Shown here: piece by piece, positions 17,745 through 25,966 of the stretch
How the letters are laid out: each line of letters opens with the position of its first letter
Position numbering within the stretch: the first letter of the stretch is position 1
Translations under genes and position numbers: made by a program
DNA from: JBQLZO01 sp052168315
GTDB taxonomy: Bacteria; Planctomycetota; Phycisphaerae; Phycisphaerales; UBA1924
Reading direction: 5' to 3'
NCBI GenBank assembly: GCA_052168315.1
Contig: JBQLZO010000015.1
Location: 1 to 40,756 of the forward strand
DNA: 40,756 bases
The notes under the pieces: generated by a model
Seen by the model: the letters and a program-made list of their open reading frames with translations, nothing else
Databases searched by the model: none
Told to the model about the DNA's origin: nothing

Positions 17745-18281
17745 ATGCGCTCCACGCCCTCCCAAACATCCCAAACCGCGGGCTCCAACTATGGGACCGC
17801 GCCCACCCGCCGCCGCCGCATCGCGAGCACCGCAGCCTCCTTCGCCGCCATCACCGCGCTCTTCCTCACCACCGCATGCGTCCAGACCGAGTTCTTCGGA
17901 ACCCCCCACGAGCCACCCGCCGAGTCAATCGCGGCCCTCTACGAATCCGTCGACGACATCGACCGACCCCACGAAACCTTCGGCCGGCTCATCACCACCG
18001 AACGGTTCGCCGACCGCCAGGGCGTCATCGACGCCACCCGCCGCGAAGCCGCCCGCCGCGGCGCCAACGCCATCGTCATCCTCGACATCGAACGCGCTCC
18101 CGACACCGACCACCAGGAACTCTCCACCGCCCCCGACCCCATCACCTCCCCCCTCCGCCAGGCCGTCGATTCCAAGATCCGCTGGCGCGTCGAGGCCCTG
18201 CTCATCCGATGGCAGGAGCCGCCGAGCATCGGTCCGGACACGGGCCCTCCAAGCCCCGCACCCACTTCCAACGCCCCATAA
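17745..18281 (+). CDS. Small lipoprotein, function unknown
   Basis: The 178-residue product has an RRRR n-region at 22-25, a hydrophobic core, and a lipobox LTTAC with Cys45, so it should be a lipid-anchored envelope protein. The mature part has a TTERFADRQGVIDATRREAARRGANAIVILDI region. The phrase 'A..RGANAIV' resembles small envelope lipoproteins of the YbjQ/RcsF-like type, but similarity is weak and no family is claimed. It begins 23 bases after the STAS gene. The C-terminus is Pro-rich. Confidence 0.65.
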   Translation: MRSTPSQTSQTAGSNYGTAPTRRRRIASTAASFAAITALFLTTACVQTEFFGTPHEPPAESIAALYESVDDIDRPHETFGRLITTERFADRQGVIDATRREAARRGANAIVILDIERAPDTDHQELSTAPDPITSPLRQAVDSKIRWRVEALLIRWQEPPSIGPDTGPPSPAPTSNAP

Positions 18282-18487
18282 CGGCGCTCTCTGCGACCGA
18301 TAAGCCCAGCTCGACCCGGCACATCCCGCCCGGCCCTACCCAAATCTCGGATCCTGCGCCCGACGCAGGGGATTTCCCTCACTCCCTTCACCCCATGTGG
18401 TACGCTCGACTCCGGAAGAAACCCGTGCCGAGGACCCATTCCTCGCGCACACCGTCACGCAGGAAGAAACACGGAAGAGAGCACATC

Positions 18488-19138
18488 ATGCAGGGGAACA
18501 CCACGCCCATCGGGCTGGCCGCCATCGCGGCCGCGTCCATCGCCGCATTCGCATCGACTTCAAACGCCGGAATCATCCTCACCGGCGAAGTCGGCGAGAG
18601 CGCCGAAACCACTGGCGCGAACTACACCGCCGAACTCTCCTACATCCACATCGCCGGCAACTCGGGCCAACTCACCATCGCACTGACCAACACCACGCCC
18701 CTCAGCGTCGGCGGATTCCTCACCGCCTTCGTCTTCAACTTCGGAAGCGCTGACCTCGGCGCCTCCGGCTCGCTGGCCTCCACCACCGATCCCCACTTCC
18801 TCGACGCCGCAGGCGAGAGCGCCAACCCCTTCGGCGGCTCCTACATCGCCGGCGCCGGCCTGCTCGGCAACTTCGAGGGCGGCGGCAGCCCTGCCAACGG
18901 CATCCATATCGGCGACACCGCCACATTCGTCTTCAACATCACCGCCAGCGACGCCGCGGCCCTGTCCGACCTCTCCTTCCTCGAAGGCCCGTACGAGCGC
19001 AACTTCGTCGTCCGCTTCCGCGGGCTCGACGATGGCGGATCCGACAAGGTCCCCGCCATGCTCGTGCCCGCCCCGGGCGCCATCGCGTTCACGGCCCTCG
19101 CCGCCGGCATCGCCGCCCGCCGCCGCCGCGCCCGCTGA
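18488..19138 (+). CDS. PEP-CTERM-type exosorted protein
   Basis: The product has 216 residues from the ATG at 18488, preceded by GGAAGAGAG about 8 bases upstream. A signal peptide ends near residue 27 (ASTSNAG). The body is Gly/Ala/Ser/Thr-rich with beta-strand phrases (SGQLTIALTN, FVFNFGSADLG) typical of secreted adhesin-like proteins. The C-terminus is VPAPGA, a hydrophobic segment, then RRRRAR, which is the tripartite exosortase sorting signal in its planctomycete form. Such proteins are recognised by exosortase and displayed or released with exopolysaccharide. No exosortase gene is in the window. It is preceded by a 206-base gap and ends 29 bases from a convergent gene. Confidence 0.82.
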   Translation: MQGNTTPIGLAAIAAASIAAFASTSNAGIILTGEVGESAETTGANYTAELSYIHIAGNSGQLTIALTNTTPLSVGGFLTAFVFNFGSADLGASGSLASTTDPHFLDAAGESANPFGGSYIAGAGLLGNFEGGGSPANGIHIGDTATFVFNITASDAAALSDLSFLEGPYERNFVVRFRGLDDGGSDKVPAMLVPAPGAIAFTALAAGIAARRRRAR

Positions 19139-19167
19139 TCCAACGATCCGCCGCGCATCCCGGACAG

Positions 19168-20499
19168 TCAGTGCCCACCCAGCATCCGCCGCACCCGCGC
19201 TGCGCTCGCATCGACCGAGGCGCGGTCGCGCGGCTCGGGCACGGTCCGCTCGTTCAGCGAGCACACCATCTCCAGCTCCCGCCGCAGCTCCGCCCGTCGC
19301 GGCCCCGACGGAGTGTGCCCGCCCACCACCTCGATCGCCCGGATCAGCGCCATCATCACGCCCACATTCCCCCCCGCGTTCTGGCGGATCTGATCGAACG
19401 CCTCCCCCAGCAAGCCCGCGAAGGTCACCGCCGGCATGATCACGCGGGCCTCGCCATCGTCGTCCGAGCGATCCGCGCCCCCGATCCGGCGCCCCCCCAG
19501 CCGTGCCACGATCGCCCCAAGATGCTCCACGCAGGTCACCGCCGTGGTCGTGTCGTTCACTCCCGGCGACAACGCCTTCAGCGCCACATCGACGATCTGC
19601 CGGATCCCGAAGCCCGCATCCTGCACCATCGTCCGCTGGTGCCCGATCGCCACCACCGCGCGCAGCGCATCGATCGTCGCGCGGTCCGGCTCCCCAGCGC
19701 ACCCGATCTCCACGATCGGCGAGCCCTCGACCACGAACACACCCGGCGCGTGCAGCACCCGCACGATCGTCTCCCGCTCCCGCGCCAACGCGACCATCCC
19801 GTCCAGGTCCACGCTCTGCACATACCCCGTCGACGCCGAACACACCGCCCGCCATCGCATCCCCTTCGGCGGCTCATCGCCGCCGCGCCCACCCGCCCCA
19901 TCCCCATCATCATCCGAGCCCCCGATCCCATCCGGGAACAACCGGTCGATCGCCCGGATCGTCTCGTCCGTCGCCGAGCGCACGATCCGCTCGGCCTGGA
20001 TCGACATCGCGATGTGATGGATGAAGAAAATCAGGCAGCCGATGCCCACGAACGCCAGCAGCACCGCAAACAGCACCGCGCTCGCCGGCGCGAAGCCGTT
20101 GTCGCCCCCCTCCAGCACCGCCCGCTGCACCAGCAGGCAGTAGATGAAGATCCCCACGAACGCACCCAGCACCGACTGGTTCGCCCGGTCGCGCATGAAG
20201 TTCCGCAGCACACGAGAGGTGTACTGGCTCGAGGCCAGCGTCAGCGCCACGATCGTGATCGAGAACGCCACCCCCGCGATCCCGATCATCGAGCCCGCGA
20301 TCGTCTCCAGGATCGCCCGCGCCCCCGCCGGGCTGATCCCGAACACCCGCGGATAATCGCGCTGCAGCGCCCCCACATCGATCCGGTGGTCCAGCTCGAT
20401 CAGCCCCTGCGCCAGCACGATCGCGCCCAGCACGAACAGCCCCGGCACGAACCACAAGCTCGAACGCACGAAGTCCAGCAGCAGCCGAAGGTGTCGCAT
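19168..20499 (-). CDS. DUF2254 family membrane protein
   Basis: The 443-residue product starts at an ATG with GGAGG 10 bases upstream. It has transmembrane segments at about residues 12-32, 60-88 (MIGIAGVAFSITIVALTLASSQYTSRVL), 104-125 and 130-165, then a soluble C-terminal half. ASSQYTSRVLRNFMRD, FIYCLLVQRAV and DVALKALSPGVNDTTTAV are hallmarks of DUF2254. The function of the family is not established. A Gly/Asp-rich linker near 195-210 separates the membrane and cytosolic parts. It stands alone, convergent with the PEP-CTERM-type gene. Its upstream edge (about 20530) is where base composition drops into the A+T-rich islet. Confidence 0.88.
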   Translation of the reverse strand: MRHLRLLLDFVRSSLWFVPGLFVLGAIVLAQGLIELDHRIDVGALQRDYPRVFGISPAGARAILETIAGSMIGIAGVAFSITIVALTLASSQYTSRVLRNFMRDRANQSVLGAFVGIFIYCLLVQRAVLEGGDNGFAPASAVLFAVLLAFVGIGCLIFFIHHIAMSIQAERIVRSATDETIRAIDRLFPDGIGGSDDDGDGAGGRGGDEPPKGMRWRAVCSASTGYVQSVDLDGMVALARERETIVRVLHAPGVFVVEGSPIVEIGCAGEPDRATIDALRAVVAIGHQRTMVQDAGFGIRQIVDVALKALSPGVNDTTTAVTCVEHLGAIVARLGGRRIGGADRSDDDGEARVIMPAVTFAGLLGEAFDQIRQNAGGNVGVMMALIRAIEVVGGHTPSGPRRAELRRELEMVCSLNERTVPEPRDRASVDASAARVRRMLGGH

Positions 20500-20720
20500 C
20501 GTCCGCTCGCCTCCAGATCAGCGAGTCTACATCAATGCTGAACTGCGGGAGTGCGCAGTCTGAATCGTCTTAATTCAGCAACTGGTCAGCCTGTGCTCAA
20601 ACAGAATTGCTGCCACTGCGCACCGCTAGCATATCATCAGACTTCATTGAGCGATCGAGAGAGGAGTGGTTCGAACAGTACCGGCGGTTGAATCATCAGG
20701 CACTGCTTAAAATACAACGA

Positions 20721-21041
20721 TTAGTCTGCAGCACAAGCAATAAACTGACGCATAGACGAGAGCTTTATGCCTCGATCAAATCGATTTGCCGCATCTCGCA
20801 GGGCTTGCGAAACAACCGGGTTTGCAGCATGAAATACCAAATGAATTCGCAAGTAATCTCGACCAAATTCCGCCAGCAGAGGCATGAGAAAGGAGTTGGC
20901 AAATGATGGGGTCATCCGATCCACTTCAGAAAAATCGACCGAAACTACCGCAACTGTGCGCAGTTGGTTTGCCACATCTAAAGACAGATTGGCACCATGT
21001 GTAGCGCAATTGAGCACGCGATGGGATACCGGAGCCATCAT
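20721..21041 (-). CDS. DUF4325 STAS-like protein
   Basis: The 106-residue product starts at tandem ATGs (21041 and 21038) behind an AGGTGA ribosome site about 9 bases upstream. The phrase VSVDFSEVDRMTPSFANSFLMPLL, then IHLVFHAANPVVSQALRDAANR, matches the DUF4325 STAS-like family, in which a strand ending in Asp is followed by a Ser/Thr-Ser-Phe turn and a helix. Family members are often encoded next to histidine-kinase-like ATPases, as here: the STAS-GHKL gene ends 80 bases upstream on the same strand. By analogy with SpoIIAA/SpoIIAB it may be the phosphorylated or bound partner of that ATPase; this is inference. It lies in the A+T-rich islet. Confidence 0.78.
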   Translation of the reverse strand: MMAPVSHRVLNCATHGANLSLDVANQLRTVAVVSVDFSEVDRMTPSFANSFLMPLLAEFGRDYLRIHLVFHAANPVVSQALRDAANRFDRGIKLSSMRQFIACAAD

Positions 21042-21121
21042 GATAAATCACCTACTGAACGCGTGTCCCTCGTAATCCACAAGCTGCCAGTGGCCGTACA
21101 AAATCCAAACGACGAATTCGG

Positions 21122-22063
21122 CTATAGGATATCTCGACAGCCGTCATTTGTCAAGTAGTTGTCGGCAAAATCACCAAAACTGTTCAAGTCAAAGCGCAGA
21201 TTCACGAGGCATCCTGGGAATCCCCCAAAGACCGTGTGAGTATGGGGCAACGAATTTGGTCCTATAACTTTACGGAAGTGCACAGCACTTCTGCCACTGA
21301 TGATGGCCATCTCTGCATGCCCTTGCTCAGAAAAACTCCGCAGCTGCGCCAAGCCGCTTCCAGAATTGTCCTGACCCAAGAGATTCTTCCGACCGGGCTG
21401 TGTTCCAGTTACGCCCTCTTCTGTTGCCATTAGAATTAACTTCGAGTCAGTGCACCCATTGCCAATATTCGCATTCTTTAAATGTTGTGGGATCGAGATG
21501 CCTAAATCGACAATCGAGATGTCTATAAAACCTGCTTTTGGAAATGCTTGGCCTGCAACAACGCAGCCGATTTCTGAATTAGAATGCTGGAATACATTGT
21601 ATAGTACTTCGTCAAGGTGGTTCTGGAGTAACGGAGCAACCCCGGCGGGCGCGTCGTATTCTGCTTCCTCCAGCCATTTTTCGATGACTTTGCTTGCAAA
21701 CTCCCCATTGGGTTGCTGCAATTGCTGAATCGGAACGCTGGTCGATCTGGGAGCATGAGTTTCGCAGTGTCCTAAAAGTGAGCTGAATCCAAAGCTATCC
21801 AAGAAGGCTGTGCACTCAGTATCGCTGGGGAGTACCAGTTTAAAATCGCCAAAGCGACGTCGACTTAATAAGGCTGATGCGGCTATGGCTGCAAGTGAAT
21901 AGGGTTTGAGATGAACACAATTTGTCAGATCGAACCGGGCAATTTGAGTCCCATTTTTAATATGCATAGGCAATGTGATTGCTTCCCAGTAGATGCCACC
22001 GGTCGAAAAATTGCCTTTATCCAGTTTATAGTCGGGGCACCAGGTGCCATCAGCTAAGGGCAT
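21122..22063 (-). CDS. STAS-like plus GHKL ATPase fusion protein
   Basis: The product has 313 residues from the ATG at 22063; a TTG at 22081 would add six. Residues 40-100 look like a STAS-like domain (IARFDLTNCVHLKPYSLAAIAASALL, FGDFKLVLPS, FLDSFGFSSLLG). Residues 145-270 are a GHKL (histidine-kinase-like) ATPase: N box LDEVLYNVFQHS (150-161), G1 DLGISIP (186-192) and G2 GSGLAQL (235-241). There is no phosphoacceptor histidine domain, membrane segment or receiver, so it resembles anti-sigma-type Ser kinases rather than sensor kinases. Its start lies inside the end of glyS (overlap 14 bases), which suggests translational coupling. DUF4325 follows. Target unknown. It contains one of four ACGT sites in the window (21857-21860). 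Confidence 0.75.
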   Translation of the reverse strand: MPLADGTWCPDYKLDKGNFSTGGIYWEAITLPMHIKNGTQIARFDLTNCVHLKPYSLAAIAASALLSRRRFGDFKLVLPSDTECTAFLDSFGFSSLLGHCETHAPRSTSVPIQQLQQPNGEFASKVIEKWLEEAEYDAPAGVAPLLQNHLDEVLYNVFQHSNSEIGCVVAGQAFPKAGFIDISIVDLGISIPQHLKNANIGNGCTDSKLILMATEEGVTGTQPGRKNLLGQDNSGSGLAQLRSFSEQGHAEMAIISGRSAVHFRKVIGPNSLPHTHTVFGGFPGCLVNLRFDLNSFGDFADNYLTNDGCRDIL

Positions 22064-23786
22064 TCTTGAGCCATTCTGCAACCTGTGAAATTGAGACCTT
22101 TACTTGCGCAAGGGTGTCGCGGTGCCTGACGGTAACGGTTTGGTCTATCTTTGTGTCTCCGTCAATTGTGATCGAAAATGGGCAGCCAGCTTCGTCCATT
22201 CTAGCGTAGCGTTTCCCAATGCTGCCCTTATGGTCGATCTCAATGATCCCTCCTGCTCGTCCAGACTTTATGAGAAGATCATGCATCTCCTTATGCAGCT
22301 TCTCCGCGATCTCGGGCATCCCATCCTTGTTCACCAGCGGGAAAATCCCCGCCTTGATCGGCGCCAGCCGCGGATGGAACTTCATGAACACACCCGAAGG
22401 CCGCGTCGCGTCAGGCGTGTACGCCTCGCACAGCGCCGCCAGCACCCCGCGATCAAGCCCCGCGGATGGCTCGATGCAGTGCGGGATGTACCGCTCGCCC
22501 TTCGGCTGCCCGTTGGGCGCGATCTCGCCTCGCTCCGTGTCGAAGTAATCCATCTTCACCTTCGAATGGTCCTGGTGCTGCTTCAGGTCGAAGTCCGTCC
22601 GGTGCGCGATCCCCTCCAGCTCGCCGAACCCCGGAGAGGTGAACGGGAACCGGTACTCCACATCGCTCGTCCCCGCGCCCGCCTTCGCATAATGCGCCAG
22701 CTCATCCCGGTCGTGCTCACGCAGAATCAGGTTGTCCCCCGCCAGCCCGAGCGACCGCCACCACGACATCCGCCAGTCCCGCCAGAACGCGTACCAGTCC
22801 TTCGCCTCGTCCGGATGGCAGAAGAACTCGATCTCCATCTGCTCGAACTCGCGCGAGCGGAAGGTGAAGTTCCGCGGCGTCACCTCGTTCCGGAACGCCT
22901 TCCCGATCTGCGCGATCCCGAACGGCACGCGCACACGCGTCGTGTCCACCACATTCTTGAAGTGGATGAAGATCCCCTGCGCTGTCTCCGGACGCAGGTA
23001 CGCGATGTCATCGGCCGTCGCCGTCGCCCCCACATAGGTCTTGAACATCAGGTTGAACGCCCGCGGCGGCGTGAGCGACCCCGGCTTGCCAGTGAACGGC
23101 GATGGCACGCTCGCAGACAGCTCCTTCAGCACCACCTCCGGGATCGTGTCCACGAACGCGAAGAAATCGCCACGCCCCGTCGTGATCGCCATCAGCCGCC
23201 CCTGCCCCAGCACCCCCACATCCGCGAGCTCCGCCTCCTTGATCCCCAGCACCTTCCGAAGCTTCTTGTCCTCCGCCAGCTGCGCCGCCGCCTCGCTCGG
23301 GTTCGACGCCACGATCGTGAAGTCCGGCACCCGCGTCGGATCAAGCACATTGTCGCGGATCTTCGCCGCCGCCGCGTTCGCGCTCGTGATCGCCCCGTCC
23401 AGCACATACACACCCATCAGGTGGTCGGCCCGGAACCGCCCCTTCGTCTCCCGGTCATCGATCATCGGGTCGTTGAAACCCGCCACATGCCCGGACGCCT
23501 CCCACACCCGCGGGTTCTGGATGATGCAGGTGTCCACAGGCACGATCGACACCGGCTTCCCATCCGGCCCCGGCGTCCCGCCACACGGGTTCAGCACCAC
23601 ATCCTGCCACCACGCATCCCGCAGGTTCTTCTTCAGGATCGCCCCCAACGGCCCGTAGTCCCAGAACCCATTGATCCCCCCATAGATCTCCGACGCCTGG
23701 TACACGAAACCACGCCGCTTGCACAGCGACATGATGTCGTCCATCGACTTGCGATCCGCCGCCTGCGTGCCATCAGCCTGAGACAT
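22050..23786 (-). CDS. glyS: Glycine-tRNA ligase (eukaryote-like alpha2 type)
   Basis: The product has 578 residues from the ATG at 23786 (MSQADGTQAADRKSMDDIMSLCKRRGFVYQASEIYGG), with GGAGG and AGGTG upstream. Class II motifs are present: YGGINGFWDYGPLG, AYLRPETAQGIF-like phrase, FRNEVTPRNFTFRSREFEQMEIEFF, and the C-terminal anticodon-binding domain LAPIKAGIFPLVNKDG ... GSIGKRYARMDEAGCPF. The enzyme joins glycine to tRNA-Gly. It is a single chain, unlike the alpha2beta2 GlyQ/GlyS enzyme of many bacteria; the symbol follows general usage for this type. The last ~80 codons (below about 22290) have the A+T-rich composition of the islet while keeping the frame and family motifs. The stop at 22050 overlaps the GHKL start. 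Confidence 0.95.
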   Translation of the reverse strand: MSQADGTQAADRKSMDDIMSLCKRRGFVYQASEIYGGINGFWDYGPLGAILKKNLRDAWWQDVVLNPCGGTPGPDGKPVSIVPVDTCIIQNPRVWEASGHVAGFNDPMIDDRETKGRFRADHLMGVYVLDGAITSANAAAAKIRDNVLDPTRVPDFTIVASNPSEAAAQLAEDKKLRKVLGIKEAELADVGVLGQGRLMAITTGRGDFFAFVDTIPEVVLKELSASVPSPFTGKPGSLTPPRAFNLMFKTYVGATATADDIAYLRPETAQGIFIHFKNVVDTTRVRVPFGIAQIGKAFRNEVTPRNFTFRSREFEQMEIEFFCHPDEAKDWYAFWRDWRMSWWRSLGLAGDNLILREHDRDELAHYAKAGAGTSDVEYRFPFTSPGFGELEGIAHRTDFDLKQHQDHSKVKMDYFDTERGEIAPNGQPKGERYIPHCIEPSAGLDRGVLAALCEAYTPDATRPSGVFMKFHPRLAPIKAGIFPLVNKDGMPEIAEKLHKEMHDLLIKSGRAGGIIEIDHKGSIGKRYARMDEAGCPFSITIDGDTKIDQTVTVRHRDTLAQVKVSISQVAEWLKNALS

Positions 23787-24138
23787 GGAGTGCACCTGCC
23801 TCCTCACCGCGTGAGTGGGGATTCGGAAAGAGTGGGGGGGACAACCGCCAACCGCCCCGCTCCGGAACGATCGCGAACACCCAATATAGCCCCCGCGCGC
23901 CCACCCGCGCCCCACGCCCCAGATCACCCATCACCCCGCCACCCACCACCGCCCTATCCTGCGCCCTCCCGCACTCCCTCCGCGCCGCTCCCCCACGCCG
24001 CCACCCGCCCCCAATCGCCCCGCACCCGCGCCACGCCCACACACCATGACCCGCCACACCACCCAGACCACCCCATCCGCACCCATCCCAACCCGCCGCG
24101 TCGCGATCGACGCCGCATCCACCAACGCCACAAACACC
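23787..24138. other. Divergent intergenic region between glyS and tdh
   Basis: These 352 bases should hold both promoters. On the reverse strand TATATT (23888-23883) is the best -10-like hexamer, about 97 bases before the glyS start, but no matching -35 is visible. An in-frame ATG at 24046 would extend tdh by 31 residues of composition-like sequence. No hairpin with a T run and no T-box-like element was seen. Confidence 0.4.
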
Positions 24139-25233
24139 ATGCGCGCCCTCGTCAAGCACCACGCCGGACCCGAACTCCAACTCAACCCCAGCCGCCCCAT
24201 GCCCACTGGCTCCCATGGCAAGCCCGGCGAGCCCGGCCCCGGCGAGGTCCTCATCAAGGTCCACAAGGCCGGCGTCTGCGGCACAGACCGGCACATCTGG
24301 GAATGGGATGACTGGGCCGCATCACGCATCCCCGTCGGCATCACCGTCGGGCACGAGTTCGTCGGCATCGTCGAAAAAGTCGGCTCCATCGTCACCGCCT
24401 GCAAGCCCGGCGACCGCGTCTCCGGAGAGTCGCACATCTCCGCGATGAACGACTTCAACGCACGCACCGGCAACGCCCACATCGCCCGCGACATGCAGAT
24501 CCTCGGCGTCGACCGCGATGGCATCTTCGCCGACTATGTCATCATCCCCGAGTCCAATGTCTGGCCCGTCCACCCCGACATCCCCGACAACATCGCCGCC
24601 GTCTTCGACCCCCTCGGCAACGCCGTCCACACCGTCATGGAAGCCGGCGTCTCAACCAAGCATGTCCTCATCACCGGCACAGGCATCATCGGCCTCATGG
24701 CCGTCACCGTCGCACGCGCCGCCGGCGCTGCCAAAATCTTCGCCACCGACCTCGACCCACGCCGCCGAGAACTCGCCAAAAAACTCGGCGCCGATGAGGT
24801 CTTCGACCCCCGCGAAGCCGATGGCCCCAACGGCTGGCTCAAGACCATCGATCGGCACACACCCGGCGATGGCGTCGATGTCCTGCTCGAAATGGCCGGC
24901 CACCCCACCGCCATCGACCAGGGCTTCAAGGCCCTCCGCCACGGCGGCACCGCCGCACTCCTCGGCATCCCCTCCCGCCCATTCCCCTTCGACCTCACCA
25001 ACCACATCGTCTTCAAGGGCGCCAAGGTCCTCGGCATCAATGGCCGCAGAATGTGGGACACCTGGTACCAGATGGAAGCCCTCATCCTCTCGGGCCGCCT
25101 CAACCTCAAACCCATCATCACCCATGTCCTCCCCATGACCGACTTCCCCAAGGCCTTCGAACTCATGCAGTCCGGCGAAGGCATCAAGGTCGTCCTCGAC
25201 ATCAACGGATCAACGGGGCACGGGCCGGAGTGA
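24139..25233 (+). CDS. tdh: L-threonine 3-dehydrogenase-like zinc alcohol dehydrogenase
   Basis: The product has 364 residues from the ATG at 24139 (MRALVKHHAG), chosen because it matches the family N-terminus; no strong ribosome site. It follows E. coli-type Tdh closely: CGTDRHIWEWDDW (catalytic Cys47), GHEFVG (71-76), FDPLGNAVHT, GTGIIGLMA nucleotide-binding loop, FKGAKVLGINGRRMWDTWYQM and PIITHVLPM. The enzyme oxidises threonine to 2-amino-3-ketobutyrate with NAD. In the lobe that normally binds a structural zinc, the four cysteines of the HITCGHCRNC...C loop are replaced by Ala102, Asp105, Ala108 and Ala116 with no length change. The catalytic site is intact. It is divergent from glyS; the partner ligase gene kbl is not in the window. 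Confidence 0.88.
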   Translation: MRALVKHHAGPELQLNPSRPMPTGSHGKPGEPGPGEVLIKVHKAGVCGTDRHIWEWDDWAASRIPVGITVGHEFVGIVEKVGSIVTACKPGDRVSGESHISAMNDFNARTGNAHIARDMQILGVDRDGIFADYVIIPESNVWPVHPDIPDNIAAVFDPLGNAVHTVMEAGVSTKHVLITGTGIIGLMAVTVARAAGAAKIFATDLDPRRRELAKKLGADEVFDPREADGPNGWLKTIDRHTPGDGVDVLLEMAGHPTAIDQGFKALRHGGTAALLGIPSRPFPFDLTNHIVFKGAKVLGINGRRMWDTWYQMEALILSGRLNLKPIITHVLPMTDFPKAFELMQSGEGIKVVLDINGSTGHGPE

Positions 25234-25300
25234 AGCGTAGTCGGCGAACGCATCCGCGGTGCGAGCGTGCCCCGACGCGCAGGAACATGGAGAACATGAC

Positions 25301-25858
25301 ATGCCGCACCCGAGAGACCTGCCGAAGTTCAAATACCACCCGGACCCGATCAAAACGGAGATGGTCGTCCCCTCTGATGGTGCCTGCGTGTGCTGCGGCA
25401 AGACGCCGGGCTTCATGTATGCCGGGCCGGTATACGCGACAGAGGAGTATGTCGAAGAAATCTGTCCCTGGTGCATCGCCGATGGATCGGCGCATTCCAA
25501 GCTTGAGGCCGAGTTCACAGACCCCGAGTCGATCGGAGCCGGTCCCGGGTGGGACCAGGTCTCCGAGGAAGTCATCGCGGAAGTCAGCCAGCGCACCCCC
25601 GGATTTTCCGGCTGGCAGCAGGAGTGCTGGTGGACTCACTGCGGCGATGCGGCTCAATTCCTCGGGCGGGCAGGACGTGACGAACTGAGCGAACTCGGCA
25701 ACGAAGCCATCAGCGCCATCCGCGCATCAACCGGAATCCAGAGCGACGAGGAGTGGGGTGAGTTCTTCGCAGCCCTGGACAAAGACGGCTCCCCCACCGC
25801 CTACCTCTTCCGGTGCGCGAAGTGCGGGGCCATTGGCGGATATCAGGACAGTGATTGA
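25301..25858 (+). CDS. CbrC family (UPF0167) protein
   Basis: The product has 185 residues from the ATG at 25301, with GGAG about 9 bases upstream. Family phrases are clear: LPKFKYHPDPIKT at the start, CVCCGK (C29, C31, C32), ICPWCIADGSAHSKLEAEF (C55, C58), and TPGFSGWQQECWWTHCGDAAQFLG. A last FRCAKCG pair is near 172-176. Cysteine pairs suggest zinc binding. In E. coli CbrC is a regulon member linked to colicin tolerance; the molecular function is not known. G+C is lower than in neighbours (32 of 60 at 25441-25500), and it holds one of the four ACGT sites (25675-25678), so recent transfer is plausible. Confidence 0.85.
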   Translation: MPHPRDLPKFKYHPDPIKTEMVVPSDGACVCCGKTPGFMYAGPVYATEEYVEEICPWCIADGSAHSKLEAEFTDPESIGAGPGWDQVSEEVIAEVSQRTPGFSGWQQECWWTHCGDAAQFLGRAGRDELSELGNEAISAIRASTGIQSDEEWGEFFAALDKDGSPTAYLFRCAKCGAIGGYQDSD

Positions 25859-25966
25859 CACCAATTCGCCGGAGCCAATCAACCCCAACCCCCGGTCGGG
25901 TGGCATTCCATCCCGCCCGAACATCACCACGGCCCACACACCGCCCCCGGATACCCTCCCCGAACC

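Larger units (their letters stand above)
20530..22290. mobile_element. A+T-rich islet, probably horizontally acquired
   Basis: G+C falls from about 70% on both sides to about 40-50% here: I counted 24 of 60 at 21421-21480, 28 of 60 at 22141-22200, and 42 of 60 at 22441-22500. It holds two genes (STAS-GHKL ATPase and DUF4325) plus the last ~80 codons of glyS. No integrase, transposase, direct repeat or inverted ends were seen, so the element type is unknown. The right-hand composition change falls inside the glyS reading frame near 22270-22300. The left change is near 20530, just upstream of the DUF2254 gene. The 20500-20720 segment is A+T-rich and has no gene. Confidence 0.65.

Noticed and set aside
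20560..20578. CTGAAT-n7-ATTCAG inverted repeat downstream of DUF4325
   Set aside because: Stem of six A+T-rich pairs without a T run; too weak to call a terminator or an element end.
20607..20906. Forward 99-codon frame in the A+T-rich islet
   Set aside because: It overlaps the DUF4325 gene in antisense, has no ribosome site and no recognisable sequence.
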